Assembly: GCA_965237965.1 (NCBI GenBank)
Contig: CBDEGT010000002.1
Coordinates: 248,001 to 312,000, forward strand
Direction: 5' to 3'
DNA length: 64,000 nucleotides
Origin: UBA2988 sp965237965
GTDB taxonomy: Bacteria; Gemmatimonadota; Gemmatimonadetes; Longimicrobiales; Gaopeijiaceae
Shown in pieces: positions 24,064 through 33,355 of the stretch (position 1 is its first letter; every line of letters begins with the position of its first letter). The position numbers were made by a program, and so were the translations under genes. A model generated the notes under the pieces. It saw only the letters and a list, made by a program, of their open reading frames with translations. It did not search any database and was not told the origin of the DNA.

Positions 24064-26265
24064 TCAGCGCTCGACCAGGTCCGCCTCCTCGAAGCTCTCC
24101 CGGCGTTCGACGCTGATCACGCCCTTCACGGCCGAGACTTCCTTGACCACGTTGCGCAGGTGGCCGAGGTCTTGCACCTCTACTACGAACGAGCCGTTCA
24201 TGCCGCCGTCCACGGCGCGCATGTCGGCGTGCTGGATGTTGGTGCCGGTATCCGAGATCGCCTTGGCTACGTCCGTAAGCAGCCCCCGCCGGTCGGTGCC
24301 GCGCAAAAGAAGCTTCACCATGAAGCGGTCGCCCTTCTCGGCCGTCCACTCGATCTCCATGCGTCGCCCCTGGTCGAATCCCAGCACGTTCGGGCAGTCG
24401 GCCCGATGGATCGACACGCCGCGACCGCGCGTGATGTAGCCGATCACGCCGTCACCCGGCACCGGCTGACAGCACTGGGAATAGCGGACCATCAGGTTTT
24501 CCATGCCATGGATTCGGACCCCTTTCCCCGACATGCGGAGCTTCTCAGCAAGACGCTCGAGGGGGTTCGGCGGGCGTGGCTGGGCGCTCGGATCGTGATC
24601 GGGGAAGAGAGCCTTGAAGATTGCGTGCGTGCCCAGGTCGCCCCGCCCAAGCGCCTCGTACACTTGCCTGAAGTCCTTCTGCCCCAGCTCCTTAGCCGCC
24701 TTGGCGAGGGTCGTCTGATCGGGCAGGTCACGACGCAGCTTGCGGATCTCGCGGTCGAGAAACTCGCGGCCGAGGTCCACCGCCGAATCGTGCTCCTGCT
24801 TTCGGATCCACTGCCTGATGCGACCACGCGCGCGCGACGTCTTCACGAACGCAAGCCAGTCCCGGCTCGGCCACTGCTTCGGGTTGGTCAGGATCTCAAC
24901 CGTGTCCCCGTTCTTGAGCTCGCGGGAGAGCGGCGCGATCCGACCGTTCACCCTCGCGCCCCCACAGTGCATCCCAACCTCGGTATGCACGGAGAAAGCG
25001 AAGTCGATGGGAGTCGCGCCCACAGGCAACTGACGCACCTCCCCCTTGGGCGTGAAGACGAACATCTCGCCCTGGAACAGGTCCATCCGGAGGAACTCCA
25101 TGAACTCCTCCGGCTCCTTGGTGTCCTGCTGCCATTCGAGCACCTGTCGGAACCAGGTCAGCGCGTCGTCCACATCATTCTGCTCGTCCTCCGTGCCCTC
25201 CTTGTAGCGCCAGTGGGACGCGATCCCGTACTCCGCAGTCCGGTGCATCTCTTCGGTGCGAATCTGAATTTCATAACGCCGCCCCGCCGGGCCAAAAACC
25301 GTCGTGTGAATCGACCGGTACATGTTCGACTTGGGCGTAGCTATGTAGTCGTGGAAGCGCTCCTGGATCGGCGTCCACCGCGAGTGGATCACGCCCAAAG
25401 CCGCGTAGCAATTCTGCACCGAGTCGGTGATGATGCGCATCGCCATTAGGTCGTAGATCTCTTCGTACGGCTTCGCGCGCCTTTCCATCTTCTGGTAGAT
25501 GGACCAGAGATGCTTGGGGCGGCCCGTCACCTCGGCCGGGATCCCAGCTGCGGCAAGCACCTCTTCCAGCGGACGCTGCATTTCCAGCACCTGGCGCTCC
25601 CGCTCCCGCCGACGCTGCTGGATCTTCTTGCGCAGTCGTTGGTACTCGGCTGGCTCAAGGAACTTGAAGGCGAGGTCCTCGAGCTCCCACCGCACATGCG
25701 CGATTCCAAGACGATGCGCCAACGGCCCATAAATCTCGCGCGTTTCAAGCGCGATCCGTTTCTGCTTGCCCTCCGGCAGGTGCTCCAGCGTGCGCATGTT
25801 GTGCAGCCGGTCGGCCAGTTTGATCAGAATGACCCGTGCGTCCTCTGCCATCGACAGCAGAAGCTTTCGGTAGTTCTCCATCTGCTGTTCGGTGCTCGAA
25901 CGAAACTCCACCTTACCGATCTTGGTCACCCCATCGACCAGGTTCCCCACTTCGTCACCGAACTGCTTGCGGAGGTCAGGAAGCGAGACTGCAGTGTCCT
26001 CGACGGCGTCGTGGACCAAGCCTGCCACGATGGTTGCAGTATCGAGGCGGAGCGACGCCAGGATCGTGGCCACTTCGACCGCATGGTTCACATAAGGCTC
26101 ACGCGACGCACGCCGCTGTCCGGCGTGCGCTTCCGCAGCCGTATCGTAGGCCGAGCGGATCAGTTCAACATCGAGGCGATCGGCGTACGCCTCTATCTGC
26201 CGCGCCAGCTCGCGCGGTAGCCCGCGGATGGTGGTCGTGACTCTAGGAGGCAGTACGGTGGCCAT
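24064..26265 (-). CDS. Bifunctional (p)ppGpp synthetase/hydrolase, RelA/SpoT homologue
   Basis: Stringent-response enzyme of about 733 residues. It contains an HD hydrolase domain (NHAVEVATILASLRLDTATI, VHDAVEDT), a synthetase domain (RRAKPYEEIYDLMAMRI, YIATPKSNMYRSIHTTV), a TGS domain (VFTPKGEVRQLPVGATPIDF), a zinc-finger/helical region (YSQCCQPVPGD) and a C-terminal ACT domain. Intact HD residues indicate hydrolase activity, so it is a Rel-type bifunctional enzyme. The ATG at 26265 is preferred; an ATG at 26313 is an alternative, and neither has a clear ribosome site. An IS5-type element sits 136 bases upstream and may alter its promoter. Confidence 0.94.
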   Translation of the reverse strand: MATVLPPRVTTTIRGLPRELARQIEAYADRLDVELIRSAYDTAAEAHAGQRRASREPYVNHAVEVATILASLRLDTATIVAGLVHDAVEDTAVSLPDLRKQFGDEVGNLVDGVTKIGKVEFRSSTEQQMENYRKLLLSMAEDARVILIKLADRLHNMRTLEHLPEGKQKRIALETREIYGPLAHRLGIAHVRWELEDLAFKFLEPAEYQRLRKKIQQRRRERERQVLEMQRPLEEVLAAAGIPAEVTGRPKHLWSIYQKMERRAKPYEEIYDLMAMRIITDSVQNCYAALGVIHSRWTPIQERFHDYIATPKSNMYRSIHTTVFGPAGRRYEIQIRTEEMHRTAEYGIASHWRYKEGTEDEQNDVDDALTWFRQVLEWQQDTKEPEEFMEFLRMDLFQGEMFVFTPKGEVRQLPVGATPIDFAFSVHTEVGMHCGGARVNGRIAPLSRELKNGDTVEILTNPKQWPSRDWLAFVKTSRARGRIRQWIRKQEHDSAVDLGREFLDREIRKLRRDLPDQTTLAKAAKELGQKDFRQVYEALGRGDLGTHAIFKALFPDHDPSAQPRPPNPLERLAEKLRMSGKGVRIHGMENLMVRYSQCCQPVPGDGVIGYITRGRGVSIHRADCPNVLGFDQGRRMEIEWTAEKGDRFMVKLLLRGTDRRGLLTDVAKAISDTGTNIQHADMRAVDGGMNGSFVVEVQDLGHLRNVVKEVSAVKGVISVERRESFEEADLVER

Positions 26266-26397
26266 ACGGGGGTCTAGGGAAGGGTCCGCCAGGGAGCAGC
26301 CGCTCCCGGTCATGTGTGCCTACCCGTTGGCAGCGCCGAGGAGCCCCGCCTGTGCGACGCGGCTCAATCTACCCGGATTGGCCTGGCAAGGACTCGC

Positions 26398-26401
26398 CTA
26401 G
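26398..26401. repeat. Target-site duplication CTAG, left copy
   Basis: Four-base direct repeat flanking the IS5-type element; the matching copy is at 27604-27607, where it also supplies the TAG stop of the priming transferase gene. Confidence 0.8.
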
Positions 26402-27603
26402 GAATACTCTGAATAAGTCGGTCCCTGGGACATTAGATTTACGGGGCGGGAGTTCAAGGGCTGAGCGGGACGATCGGGGAGGCGGACGATGGAGCAGGTG
26501 ACGTTCGCGGATGTGGAGTACGAGGGGAAGAAGCGGCGGACGCGGCGGGAGCTGTTTCTGGAGCGGATGGAGGCGCTGATTCCGTGGGAGCGTCTGGAGG
26601 CGCGGATTCGGCCGTTGTATCCGAAGGCGGGGCGGGGGCGGCAGCCGTACCCGTTGGCGGCGATGCTGAGGATTCACTGCGTGCAGCTGTTCTACAACCT
26701 GAGCGACCCGGGGATGGAGGACATGCTGTACGAGATCGAGTCGGTGCGGCGGTTCGCGGGGCTGCGTTTGACGGGTCCGCTGCCGGACGAGACGACGATT
26801 CTGAACTTTCGGCACCTGCTGGAGCGGCACAGGCTGGGGCGTGGTTTGTTCGAGGAGATCAACGCGCACCTGGCGGAGCGGGGCTACCGGGTGCGGGCGG
26901 GGACGATCGTGGACGCGAGCATCATCGCGGCGCCGTCATCGACGAAGAACCGGGAGGGGGCGCGGGATCCGGAGATGCATCAGACGAGGAAGGGCAACGA
27001 GTGGCACTTCGGGATGAAGGCGCACATCGGGGTGGACGCGGAGACGGGACTGGTGCATGGCGTGCGGGCGACGCCGGCGAACACGCACGATCTTCGGGAG
27101 GCGGGGGCGTTGCTTCACGGCGGCGAGGAGGAGGTGTGGGCGGACGCGGGCTACCGGGGGATCGAGAAGTGGGTGGACACGGGAGGCCGTCCGGTGCAGT
27201 GGCATGTGGCGATGAGACCGGGGCGGCGGCGGCTCCTGGAGCAGGGCGGGGCGCGGTGGCTGCGCGAGCGGGACAAGGCCTCGGTGCGGGCAAAGGTGGA
27301 GCACCCGTTCCTGTATGTGAAGCGCCGCTTCGGTTACCGGAAGGTTCGCTACCGCGGGCTGGCCAAGAACATGGAACGGATCGCGCTGCTCCTGGGCTTC
27401 GCGAACCTGCTTGTGGCGGGCCGCTATTCGACGGCGTGAGCGGCCGGCGCGGGAAACATCCGCCCACGCGGGGCGCAACGAGGGGATCATCGGCCAGAAC
27501 ATGCCGGTTGGGCGCGTTTTCAGCCCGTCATCGCCCCCAAGACCGCTGAAACCGGCTCCCTCCGTCTCGCACCGCCCCCAGAAGGGCCTTGCTCAGAGCT
27601 TCC
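26402..27603 (+). mobile_element. IS5-family insertion sequence with CTAG target duplication
   Basis: The 1,202-base element is bounded by imperfect inverted repeats. Left is GAATACTCTGAATAAGTC from 26402; right, read inwards, is GGAAGCTCTGAGCAAGG from 27603; they share CTCTGA..AAG. It is flanked by direct CTAG copies at 26398-26401 and 27604-27607, the YTAR-type duplication of IS5. One transposase gene fills the middle. Joining the flanks gives TCGCCTAGGCGA, a perfect palindrome holding the stop codon of the neighbouring transferase gene. Confidence 0.85.
26489..27439 (+). CDS. IS5-family transposase
   Basis: DDE transposase of 316 residues. It has the N-terminal IS5 domain (MEQVTFADVEYEGKKRRTRR, RGRQPYPLAAMLRIHCVQLF, DETTILNFRHLLERH) and a DDE domain with the first Asp in GTIVDASIIAAP, the second in EEVWADAGYRGIEKW, and the Glu in KASVRAKVEHPFLYVKRRFG. 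The reading frame is intact, so the element may be active. It is transcribed opposite to its neighbours. Confidence 0.95.
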   Translation: MEQVTFADVEYEGKKRRTRRELFLERMEALIPWERLEARIRPLYPKAGRGRQPYPLAAMLRIHCVQLFYNLSDPGMEDMLYEIESVRRFAGLRLTGPLPDETTILNFRHLLERHRLGRGLFEEINAHLAERGYRVRAGTIVDASIIAAPSSTKNREGARDPEMHQTRKGNEWHFGMKAHIGVDAETGLVHGVRATPANTHDLREAGALLHGGEEEVWADAGYRGIEKWVDTGGRPVQWHVAMRPGRRRLLEQGGARWLRERDKASVRAKVEHPFLYVKRRFGYRKVRYRGLAKNMERIALLLGFANLLVAGRYSTA

Positions 27604-29028
27604 CTAGGCGACCGGCGGCAGCGCTCTGACGAGGGATGGAGCAGAGATGGGTTCTTCGGGTGTCACGCCCACCCTCCCAAGGACCAGCTTCTGCGCGGTC
27701 TTCAGAAGGATATAGAGATCCACCGCGAAAGAGCGGTAGCGCAGGTAGAACAGCTCGTACTCGAATTTCCGTCGCTGTCCCTCAACCGATCCGGCGTAAT
27801 CGTGGCGGATCTGAGCCCACCCCGTGACGCTTGGAGGAAGGCGGAACCGCGTCCAGTAGTGCGGGATACTGCGCGCCAGCTGTTCGGCGAAAAAGGCACG
27901 GATCGGACGTACCCCGATGAAGGACATCTCCCCCCTCACGATGTTCACAAGCTGAGGGAGCTCGTCCAGGCCGGTGCGCCTGAGTAGCGCACCCGCCTTC
28001 GTCACCCGCGGGTCGCCCGCGACCGCCCAGAGCGGCCCGGTCACTTTCTCGGCATCCGTCACCATGGTCCGGAACTTGAAGAGCCGGAAAGCCTTGATCT
28101 GTCCGCCGAGCCGGTCCTGGGGGAAGAAGATCGGACCCGAGCTCTCAAGCTTGATCAGGACGCAGACCAGAAGCATGACCGGCGAAAACGCGACCAGCAG
28201 CGTCGAAGCGGCCACCGCCTGGAGCGTGCGCCTGATGTTGTCGGAAATCGTGGACGCCTCCCACAGGTCCAGCGCGTTCAACACCCACCGCTCATCGATC
28301 GACTCGCACGGGATCCAACCCAGGCTACGGGCCGCGAAGCTGGGCAGGTCGAGCACCTCGATACCGTGCACCCGCAGGTCCTCCAAGGCGCTGGAAAGCT
28401 CGGCAGGGAACGTCGATACCAAGGAGTAGACCACGAGGTCGGGGTTGATCTTCTCGAGGGCACGGCCCAGCGATTTCGAGGAAAGTCTCGAGAGCTCGGT
28501 TAGCTCGCCCACGATTTCGTAGTCGCGGATACGCGTGGCACTCAGAGCTGACCGAAGCCGAGCCGTCGCGGGATCGGCCCCAACCACGACCACCCGGTGA
28601 ACGCGACCACCCCGGCGGAAGTGTTTCGCCAGCAGCGCATGGATCAGGGTCAACATCGAGGCGCTGATCGGAACGTACAGGAGGAGCACGCCGCGGCCGA
28701 TCGTTGGCCGGCCGGTCGCGAAGAAGAACCCGACGGATACGAGCGCGACCGCCGCCGCGACGACGATCAGAATCAGGCCGACGTCACGACCGGTCCGAAA
28801 CTCGCGTTCCTCGCTGTAGAGGTCGGCCACGACCAGCGCCATCAACTGTACGGCGATGAGTACGAGCCAGGCCCTCCAGGCCGGACCCTCCGAGAACGGT
28901 CTTGGTGAAATTAGGCCCCAGCGGACGGTCCACGCGAGGCCGATCGCCAGGATACACCCACCGACGTCCGCCATCATCGCGGTCAACTGGCGCCGCCAGA
29001 CCGGTCCGGCGAAGAAGCCACTCTTCAT
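27604..29028 (-). CDS. Exopolysaccharide priming glycosylphosphotransferase (WbaP/EpsE type)
   Basis: Transfers a sugar-1-phosphate to undecaprenyl phosphate, starting repeat-unit assembly at the inner membrane. The 474-residue product has four N-terminal helices, a CoA-binding-like Rossmann middle (HRVVVVGADPATARLRSAL), a fifth membrane segment (VAASTLLVAFSPVMLLVCVL) and the catalytic C-terminal domain with SSGPIFFPQDRLGG, FKFRTMVTDAEK, RRTGLDELPQLVNIVRGEMS and GVRPIRAFF. Its stop codon TAG is part of the IS5 target duplication, so the element landed on the last codon without changing the protein. Confidence 0.93.
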   Translation of the reverse strand: MKSGFFAGPVWRRQLTAMMADVGGCILAIGLAWTVRWGLISPRPFSEGPAWRAWLVLIAVQLMALVVADLYSEEREFRTGRDVGLILIVVAAAVALVSVGFFFATGRPTIGRGVLLLYVPISASMLTLIHALLAKHFRRGGRVHRVVVVGADPATARLRSALSATRIRDYEIVGELTELSRLSSKSLGRALEKINPDLVVYSLVSTFPAELSSALEDLRVHGIEVLDLPSFAARSLGWIPCESIDERWVLNALDLWEASTISDNIRRTLQAVAASTLLVAFSPVMLLVCVLIKLESSGPIFFPQDRLGGQIKAFRLFKFRTMVTDAEKVTGPLWAVAGDPRVTKAGALLRRTGLDELPQLVNIVRGEMSFIGVRPIRAFFAEQLARSIPHYWTRFRLPPSVTGWAQIRHDYAGSVEGQRRKFEYELFYLRYRSFAVDLYILLKTAQKLVLGRVGVTPEEPISAPSLVRALPPVA

Positions 29029-29031
29029 GCG

Positions 29032-30222
29032 TCAACCCTCCGGATACTCCGAAGCTCGGCCGCCGCTCGAGGAGCTCAGGGCAGCATGATAGACCTTCAT
29101 CGTCTGGTCCAGCACCAAGCCGATGTCAAAACGCTCTTCGACCAGCTGCCTGGCATTGGCCGCGAGCCGGTCGCGCAGATCGGGCGAGCCGAGGACCCGC
29201 TGCAAGGCACTCGCCAAACTACGCACATCTCCTACAGCTGTCAATATTCCGCTCCGTTCCTGCCGCGCAATGTCGCGACAGCCGGGAACATCTGTAGTCA
29301 CGATCGGGCACCCCAGGGCCGCCGCCTCCAACAGCGACTTGGGAACCCCTTCCCCGTACCGTGTCGGTAACGCGATTACCCAGGCCGATCGAATGAGGTC
29401 ATGAACATCCGCGCGATGCCCTAGAATCTCCACGAGGCCATCTGCCTCCCAAGCCCGGAGAACGGCCTCGGGGATCGCGGCCGCGTGATCGGGCTGCATC
29501 GCGCCGGCCACCCGGCAGCGCACCGGGTTCCCGGTCGCTCGCAGGTTCCGAAGTGCCTCCACGAGGTCTCCCAACCCCTTGTCCCACAGCAACCTCCCGA
29601 CAAACAGGACCGAGGGTTCCGGACTCCTGGCGGCGGGATCGGGCAGAAGCGTCACGCTGTCCACTCCGGACCCGGCAATCATGTACGCCCGGGTCATGGA
29701 GATCCAATCCCGCCTCAGGAAGAGTTCGCGGTCCTCCTCGTTCTGGAAGATGGTCCACACGCCCTCGCCTCGAAGGCTGCTCCCGTAGAGGGCCGAGACC
29801 ACCCCGCGGACCAGAAGCCTCTTCATGCCTCCGCCGCCAGCAAAGGCGTACCCGAGGCCTGGGACGGCATTGACCACGACCGGTCCGCCCCGGTAGCGGG
29901 CGGCCAGGCTCCCATAGATCACCGGTTTCACTGAGAAGTGGTGAACCATGTCGGGCCTGGTTCGACGGTAGAGACGACGGAGGCGCCCGGCGAACGCGAC
30001 ATCTCGCAAGGGATTCATTCCGCGCTGTCTGAGCGCGACGGCCACGTGCTCGAAGCCCGCGTCCCGAAGTCGCTCCACGTACGGACCCGGGGGCGAGACC
30101 AGCAGCACCTCGGCTCCACGGCGTCTCGCCTCGTGTGCGATCGGCAGACGGAAGTTGAAGAGGTGCCAGTCGGTGTTCGCGACGAAGATGATGCGCTTGC
30201 CGCTCAGCGGGGGATCGCTCAC
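29032..30222 (-). CDS. Glycosyltransferase family 4 protein
   Basis: GT-B sugar transferase of 396 residues, probably adding one residue to the lipid-linked repeat unit. N-terminal domain: IIFVANTDWHLFNFRLPIA and RPDMVHHFSVKPVIYGSLAA. C-terminal nucleotide-binding domain: SVLFVGRLLWDKGLGDLVEA and the GT4 acidic motif region YGEGVPKSLLEAAALGCPIV. The GTG at 30222 overlaps the sulfotransferase stop (GTGA). N-terminal similarity is to the EpsD/galactosyltransferase-like group; the sugar is unknown. Confidence 0.9.
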   Translation of the reverse strand: MSDPPLSGKRIIFVANTDWHLFNFRLPIAHEARRRGAEVLLVSPPGPYVERLRDAGFEHVAVALRQRGMNPLRDVAFAGRLRRLYRRTRPDMVHHFSVKPVIYGSLAARYRGGPVVVNAVPGLGYAFAGGGGMKRLLVRGVVSALYGSSLRGEGVWTIFQNEEDRELFLRRDWISMTRAYMIAGSGVDSVTLLPDPAARSPEPSVLFVGRLLWDKGLGDLVEALRNLRATGNPVRCRVAGAMQPDHAAAIPEAVLRAWEADGLVEILGHRADVHDLIRSAWVIALPTRYGEGVPKSLLEAAALGCPIVTTDVPGCRDIARQERSGILTAVGDVRSLASALQRVLGSPDLRDRLAANARQLVEERFDIGLVLDQTMKVYHAALSSSSGGRASEYPEG

Positions 30223-30869
30223 CCACCCTCCCTCACACCGCCACCCCAGCGGTAGCCGTACGCTCGGAGCCAAGGCCAGCACAGAGCAGTGACTACGGCA
30301 CGGTCCAGGAACCGCATTCCCTCTACGTATTCAAGGTCCTCGCGGAGCCGGAGGGGCTCGGTCGAAAAACGAACGGGGTTCCCCGATACGGTGTGTTGAG
30401 ATCCGACGTCGATCTCTACGTCGGACAGCGAGCCCCCCTGTGACGCGAGCCCGAGGCGCTCCATGCCGTACAGCACCAGATAAGAGTCCACGATGACCCG
30501 GCTCCCGGTCACCTCCTGGATCCTGCGATACGTGCGCCCCAGGATCGCTCCCAGACGTTCGCGCTCCGTCCGGAAACCGCCCCTCAGCAGCGCGGGCACC
30601 ATGCGCAACCGGTCCAACCCCGGTTGCACCTCACGGACGAACGCGACGTCGTCCTCGTGGGTAGGGCCGGTGATGCGACTCCATACTGGGCACTCACGAA
30701 AAGCCTCACCGCAGCCACACAACTCGTTCAGCGCGATCCCTCGATCCCAAAGATGCGCGATCTCACCCCCGTTGAATGCGCCGGGGAGGGAACCGAGCAG
30801 CGCGGCGAGCACAGTTGTTCCGCTGCGGTTGGCGCCCACGAGAACGACCACGCGAGTCCGACTGGTCAC
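30219..30869 (-). CDS. Sulfotransferase-family protein with an internal deletion
   Basis: PAPS-dependent sulfotransferase fold, 216 residues against about 290-300 usual. The 5'-phosphosulfate loop VVVLVGANRSGTTVLAAL and the C-terminal family block DVGSQHTVSGNPVRFSTEP are present. The middle, which should hold the 3'-phosphate motif (LVRDPRAVA-like), is absent: VTGSRVIVDSY passes straight into LVLYGMERLGL. The reading frame is kept, so a protein can be made, but it is unlikely to bind PAPS. It overlaps both neighbours by 4 bases (GTGA at each end). Confidence 0.7.
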   Translation of the reverse strand: MTSRTRVVVLVGANRSGTTVLAALLGSLPGAFNGGEIAHLWDRGIALNELCGCGEAFRECPVWSRITGPTHEDDVAFVREVQPGLDRLRMVPALLRGGFRTERERLGAILGRTYRRIQEVTGSRVIVDSYLVLYGMERLGLASQGGSLSDVEIDVGSQHTVSGNPVRFSTEPLRLREDLEYVEGMRFLDRAVVTALCWPWLRAYGYRWGGGVREGG

Positions 30870-32413
30870 GCGGCCACTCGCTCCCTGAAACCAACGAACC
30901 GCGGCAGCCAACGACCGACCAGCACGATCGCGAGCACGAACGACAGGGCGGTCGCGGCAAACGCCGCGATGACCTGGGCCCACCACGGACCCTGAACGCT
31001 GTCCACCACAAGGCCCCCACAGATCAGCGGCACGCAACCGACCAGAGCCAACAGCCCGGATCGGGCGCCCTGCCAAAGCGACACGCCCAGGAGGCGCCTG
31101 ACCAGGTAGAGCCGCACGAGGTTACTAAGGATGACCGCAGTACCCGACGCGATGGCCGCGCCCGTGGCGCCGTAGAGCGGGATCAGGACGAGGTTCGCGG
31201 CGACATTGAAGACAGTCGCGCCGATCACCGCCCAGAGCAGAGCCCACTGGTGGGCGCTCATGTTGAGGAGCAAGCCAACCGGTCCGACCCCTACGTTCAC
31301 GAGTTGGGCGATCGCGACCAGCCGCAGCACGCTCGCGCTCGCGCCGAACTCCGGACCAAACGCCTCGAGGATCGGACGAGCGGCAACGAGCATGAACGCG
31401 ACCAGCGGGATGACGAGGAGAAGGAGGGTGTGCACCAGGCGCGAGTAGAGGTCCGCCAGCCTGCCCATCTCCGCTTTGTGATACAGGCTCGAGATCACAG
31501 GAGCGAACACCGCATTCAACGAGCTCAGCAGCATGCCGAGGATCAGTGGGACGCGCGCCGCGGCTGTATACCGCCCGAGCACGTCGGCATCCGCCAGCCT
31601 GCCAAGCATCAGGCTGTCCGTCCAGTTGCTGACCTGATTCACCATCGCGATTCCCAGCATCGGCATGGACACCCAGAGAATATCTCGGGCTGACAACACA
31701 GCCGCGGAACCGCTGGGCTCACTGGCAGGCACCACGGGTCGCTTCGTGATCCGCCTAACACCAATCGCGCCCACCGCGAATGCCACGACTGAGGCGGCGA
31801 AGAAGGTCCAACCGATCCATCGGAACGGCCGACCCGTTAGCACGAGCGCGGCGGTCCCGGCGAACAAGGTCAGGGGGGGGAGGACCAGGGAAAGGATCAA
31901 CGGGCTCAGAAAGCCCGCGCCGCGCGCGAATGACACCAGCATCCGTCCGAGCGCGAGGAGTGGGATAGCCAGCAAAACGGCGGGCAGCACGCCGCTCAGC
32001 ATGCCATTGGTGCCGAAGAACGAGTCGATCGCCGGGATCGCGAAGGCAAGGATCCCCGCGATCAATACCGACGCGCCGAGAACCCAGGCGGACGAAGTCG
32101 CGAGCATCGCCGCGCGCGCACGCGCATCCAGACGTGGGACCAGACGGAGGAGTGCGGTGGCGAGCCCCAAGGTGGCGATTGTAGCGCCGATCCCCCGGAC
32201 GCTCAGGGCGAGTGCGACCACCCCCAGTCCTGCGGCGCCGAAGGCGCGCGTCGTCAGGATGACCGTAAGGAGGTCGAGCGCCCTGCCCACGACCTGTCCT
32301 CCGAAGTGGCCGGCCGAGGCCGAGAGAAAACTCGGCCGCGTCCCTGACAGGTCCGAGACCGGATCGGCGGCCAACGCCTCCTCAGTCGGGCCCGGCTGCA
32401 CAAACCCCCGCAT
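30866..32413 (-). CDS. Polysaccharide flippase (Wzx/MATE-like, MVF superfamily)
   Basis: Inner-membrane transporter of 515 residues with about fourteen helices, expected to flip undecaprenyl-linked repeat units to the periplasm. The N-terminal helix pair (GHFGGQVVGRALDLLTVILT, TRAFGAAGLGVVALALSVRG) and the VSNWTDSLMLGRLADADVLG segment are typical of polysaccharide transporters. The N-terminal 30 residues are variable and the exact start is uncertain; the ATG at 32413 overlaps the preceding fragment by 32 bases. The downstream sulfotransferase is coupled by GTGA. Confidence 0.9.
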   Translation of the reverse strand: MRGFVQPGPTEEALAADPVSDLSGTRPSFLSASAGHFGGQVVGRALDLLTVILTTRAFGAAGLGVVALALSVRGIGATIATLGLATALLRLVPRLDARARAAMLATSSAWVLGASVLIAGILAFAIPAIDSFFGTNGMLSGVLPAVLLAIPLLALGRMLVSFARGAGFLSPLILSLVLPPLTLFAGTAALVLTGRPFRWIGWTFFAASVVAFAVGAIGVRRITKRPVVPASEPSGSAAVLSARDILWVSMPMLGIAMVNQVSNWTDSLMLGRLADADVLGRYTAAARVPLILGMLLSSLNAVFAPVISSLYHKAEMGRLADLYSRLVHTLLLLVIPLVAFMLVAARPILEAFGPEFGASASVLRLVAIAQLVNVGVGPVGLLLNMSAHQWALLWAVIGATVFNVAANLVLIPLYGATGAAIASGTAVILSNLVRLYLVRRLLGVSLWQGARSGLLALVGCVPLICGGLVVDSVQGPWWAQVIAAFAATALSFVLAIVLVGRWLPRFVGFRERVAA

Positions 32414-33075
32414 ACAGTTCCAGATAACTGCGCCGCATCGCGGTCAAGCTGAACGTCCGCTCAGCGGCGACGCGGTTCGCGTGGCCCCGCTCCTCTCTCC
32501 CTGACCAACCGAGCTCGCGCATGCGTCGAAGCGCTCGGGCGATGCCGTCGACATCGTCACACGCCACAAGCTCCGCCTGGGCACCACCTTCGACCAACTC
32601 GCGGTGGGCTGGAATATCCGAGAGGACCAAGGCACAACCGCAGGCCATCGCCTCGAGTACAGCGATCGGTAGCCCCTCCCCTCGCGAGGTCGATAGGAAG
32701 ACGTCCGTGGCACCGAGCACGTCGAATACCCGCTCACGCCCTATCACACCCGTGAACCGAACATGCTCGTCCCATCTCAGACGGCGCGTGAGGTCCTCAG
32801 CCGAGCACCTGAGCACGCCGTCTCCGATCATGCTCAACCGGTCGACCACGCCGCTCCGATGCGCCCCGGAAATCGCAGACGTGGGATTCGTGACGGGAAT
32901 CAATCGATTGCGGCGGTCGAACGCACCCATCGAGCTGTGCACGGTAAGCACGAACCGCACCATCCTAAGGCGGCGGTAGCGCATTCGCAGCGTCTGGAAG
33001 AGCAGAGCCACGTCGCCCACGCCCCATTCAGTAGAACGCTCTTCGCCGATCGACACGGGCGAAGCACCATGGTCG
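32382..33075 (-). pseudogene. Glycosyltransferase family 4 fragment joined to a polymerase fragment
   Basis: This frame holds the second half of a GT4 enzyme: LSMIGDGVLRCSAEDLTRRL, VRFTGVIGRERVFDVLGATD and the nucleotide-binding STSRGEGLPIAVLEAMACG. The preceding part (GVGDVALLFQTLRMRYRRLR, FVLTVHSSMGAFDRRNR) looks like the middle of the N-terminal domain, with a probable gap before SGAHRSGVVDRL. It is far shorter than a complete GT4 protein and has no N-terminal glycine-rich loop of its own. Upstream it runs, in another frame, into the Wzy-like fragment. It is probably inactive. Confidence 0.65.
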
Positions 33076-33355
33076 GAAATGGAGACCATGCCCCCTGGTA
33101 GACCAAGAACCATGTACCTGCTCCTGTGGTCACCATGAATACTGCAGAGGTCACGAACAACGGCGCAAAGATATCTATCCTTCGACTGCGGGTGATAAGG
33201 AGATGCAACCACAGTACAACGATGATGAGCCACCCCACCACGATGTTTGCGGATCCTGCAACGATGCTCCAGATAGCAACTAAGACGAACACCCCCGCGA
33301 ACAGTAGCCACGACAACGCCACCCCTATGGGCAACCCTCGCATCGAGCTACTCAC
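33070..33355 (-). pseudogene. N-terminal fragment of a Wzy-like polysaccharide polymerase
   Basis: From a GTG at 33355, overlapping the sulfotransferase stop, the frame encodes three membrane helices (ALSWLLFAGVFVLVAIWSIV, VGWLIIVVLWLHLLI, IFAPLFVTSAVFMVTTGAG) in the manner of O-antigen or oligosaccharide-unit polymerases. After about 95 codons it loses hydrophobicity and meets, out of frame, the glycosyltransferase fragment. About 300 residues are therefore missing. With this gene broken, no intact Wzy is visible in the window. Confidence 0.55.

Noticed and set aside
23758..25449. Plus-strand frame of 563 codons
   Set aside because: It lies fully opposite uvrB and the Rel/Spo gene, both strongly conserved; it is a codon-bias shadow.
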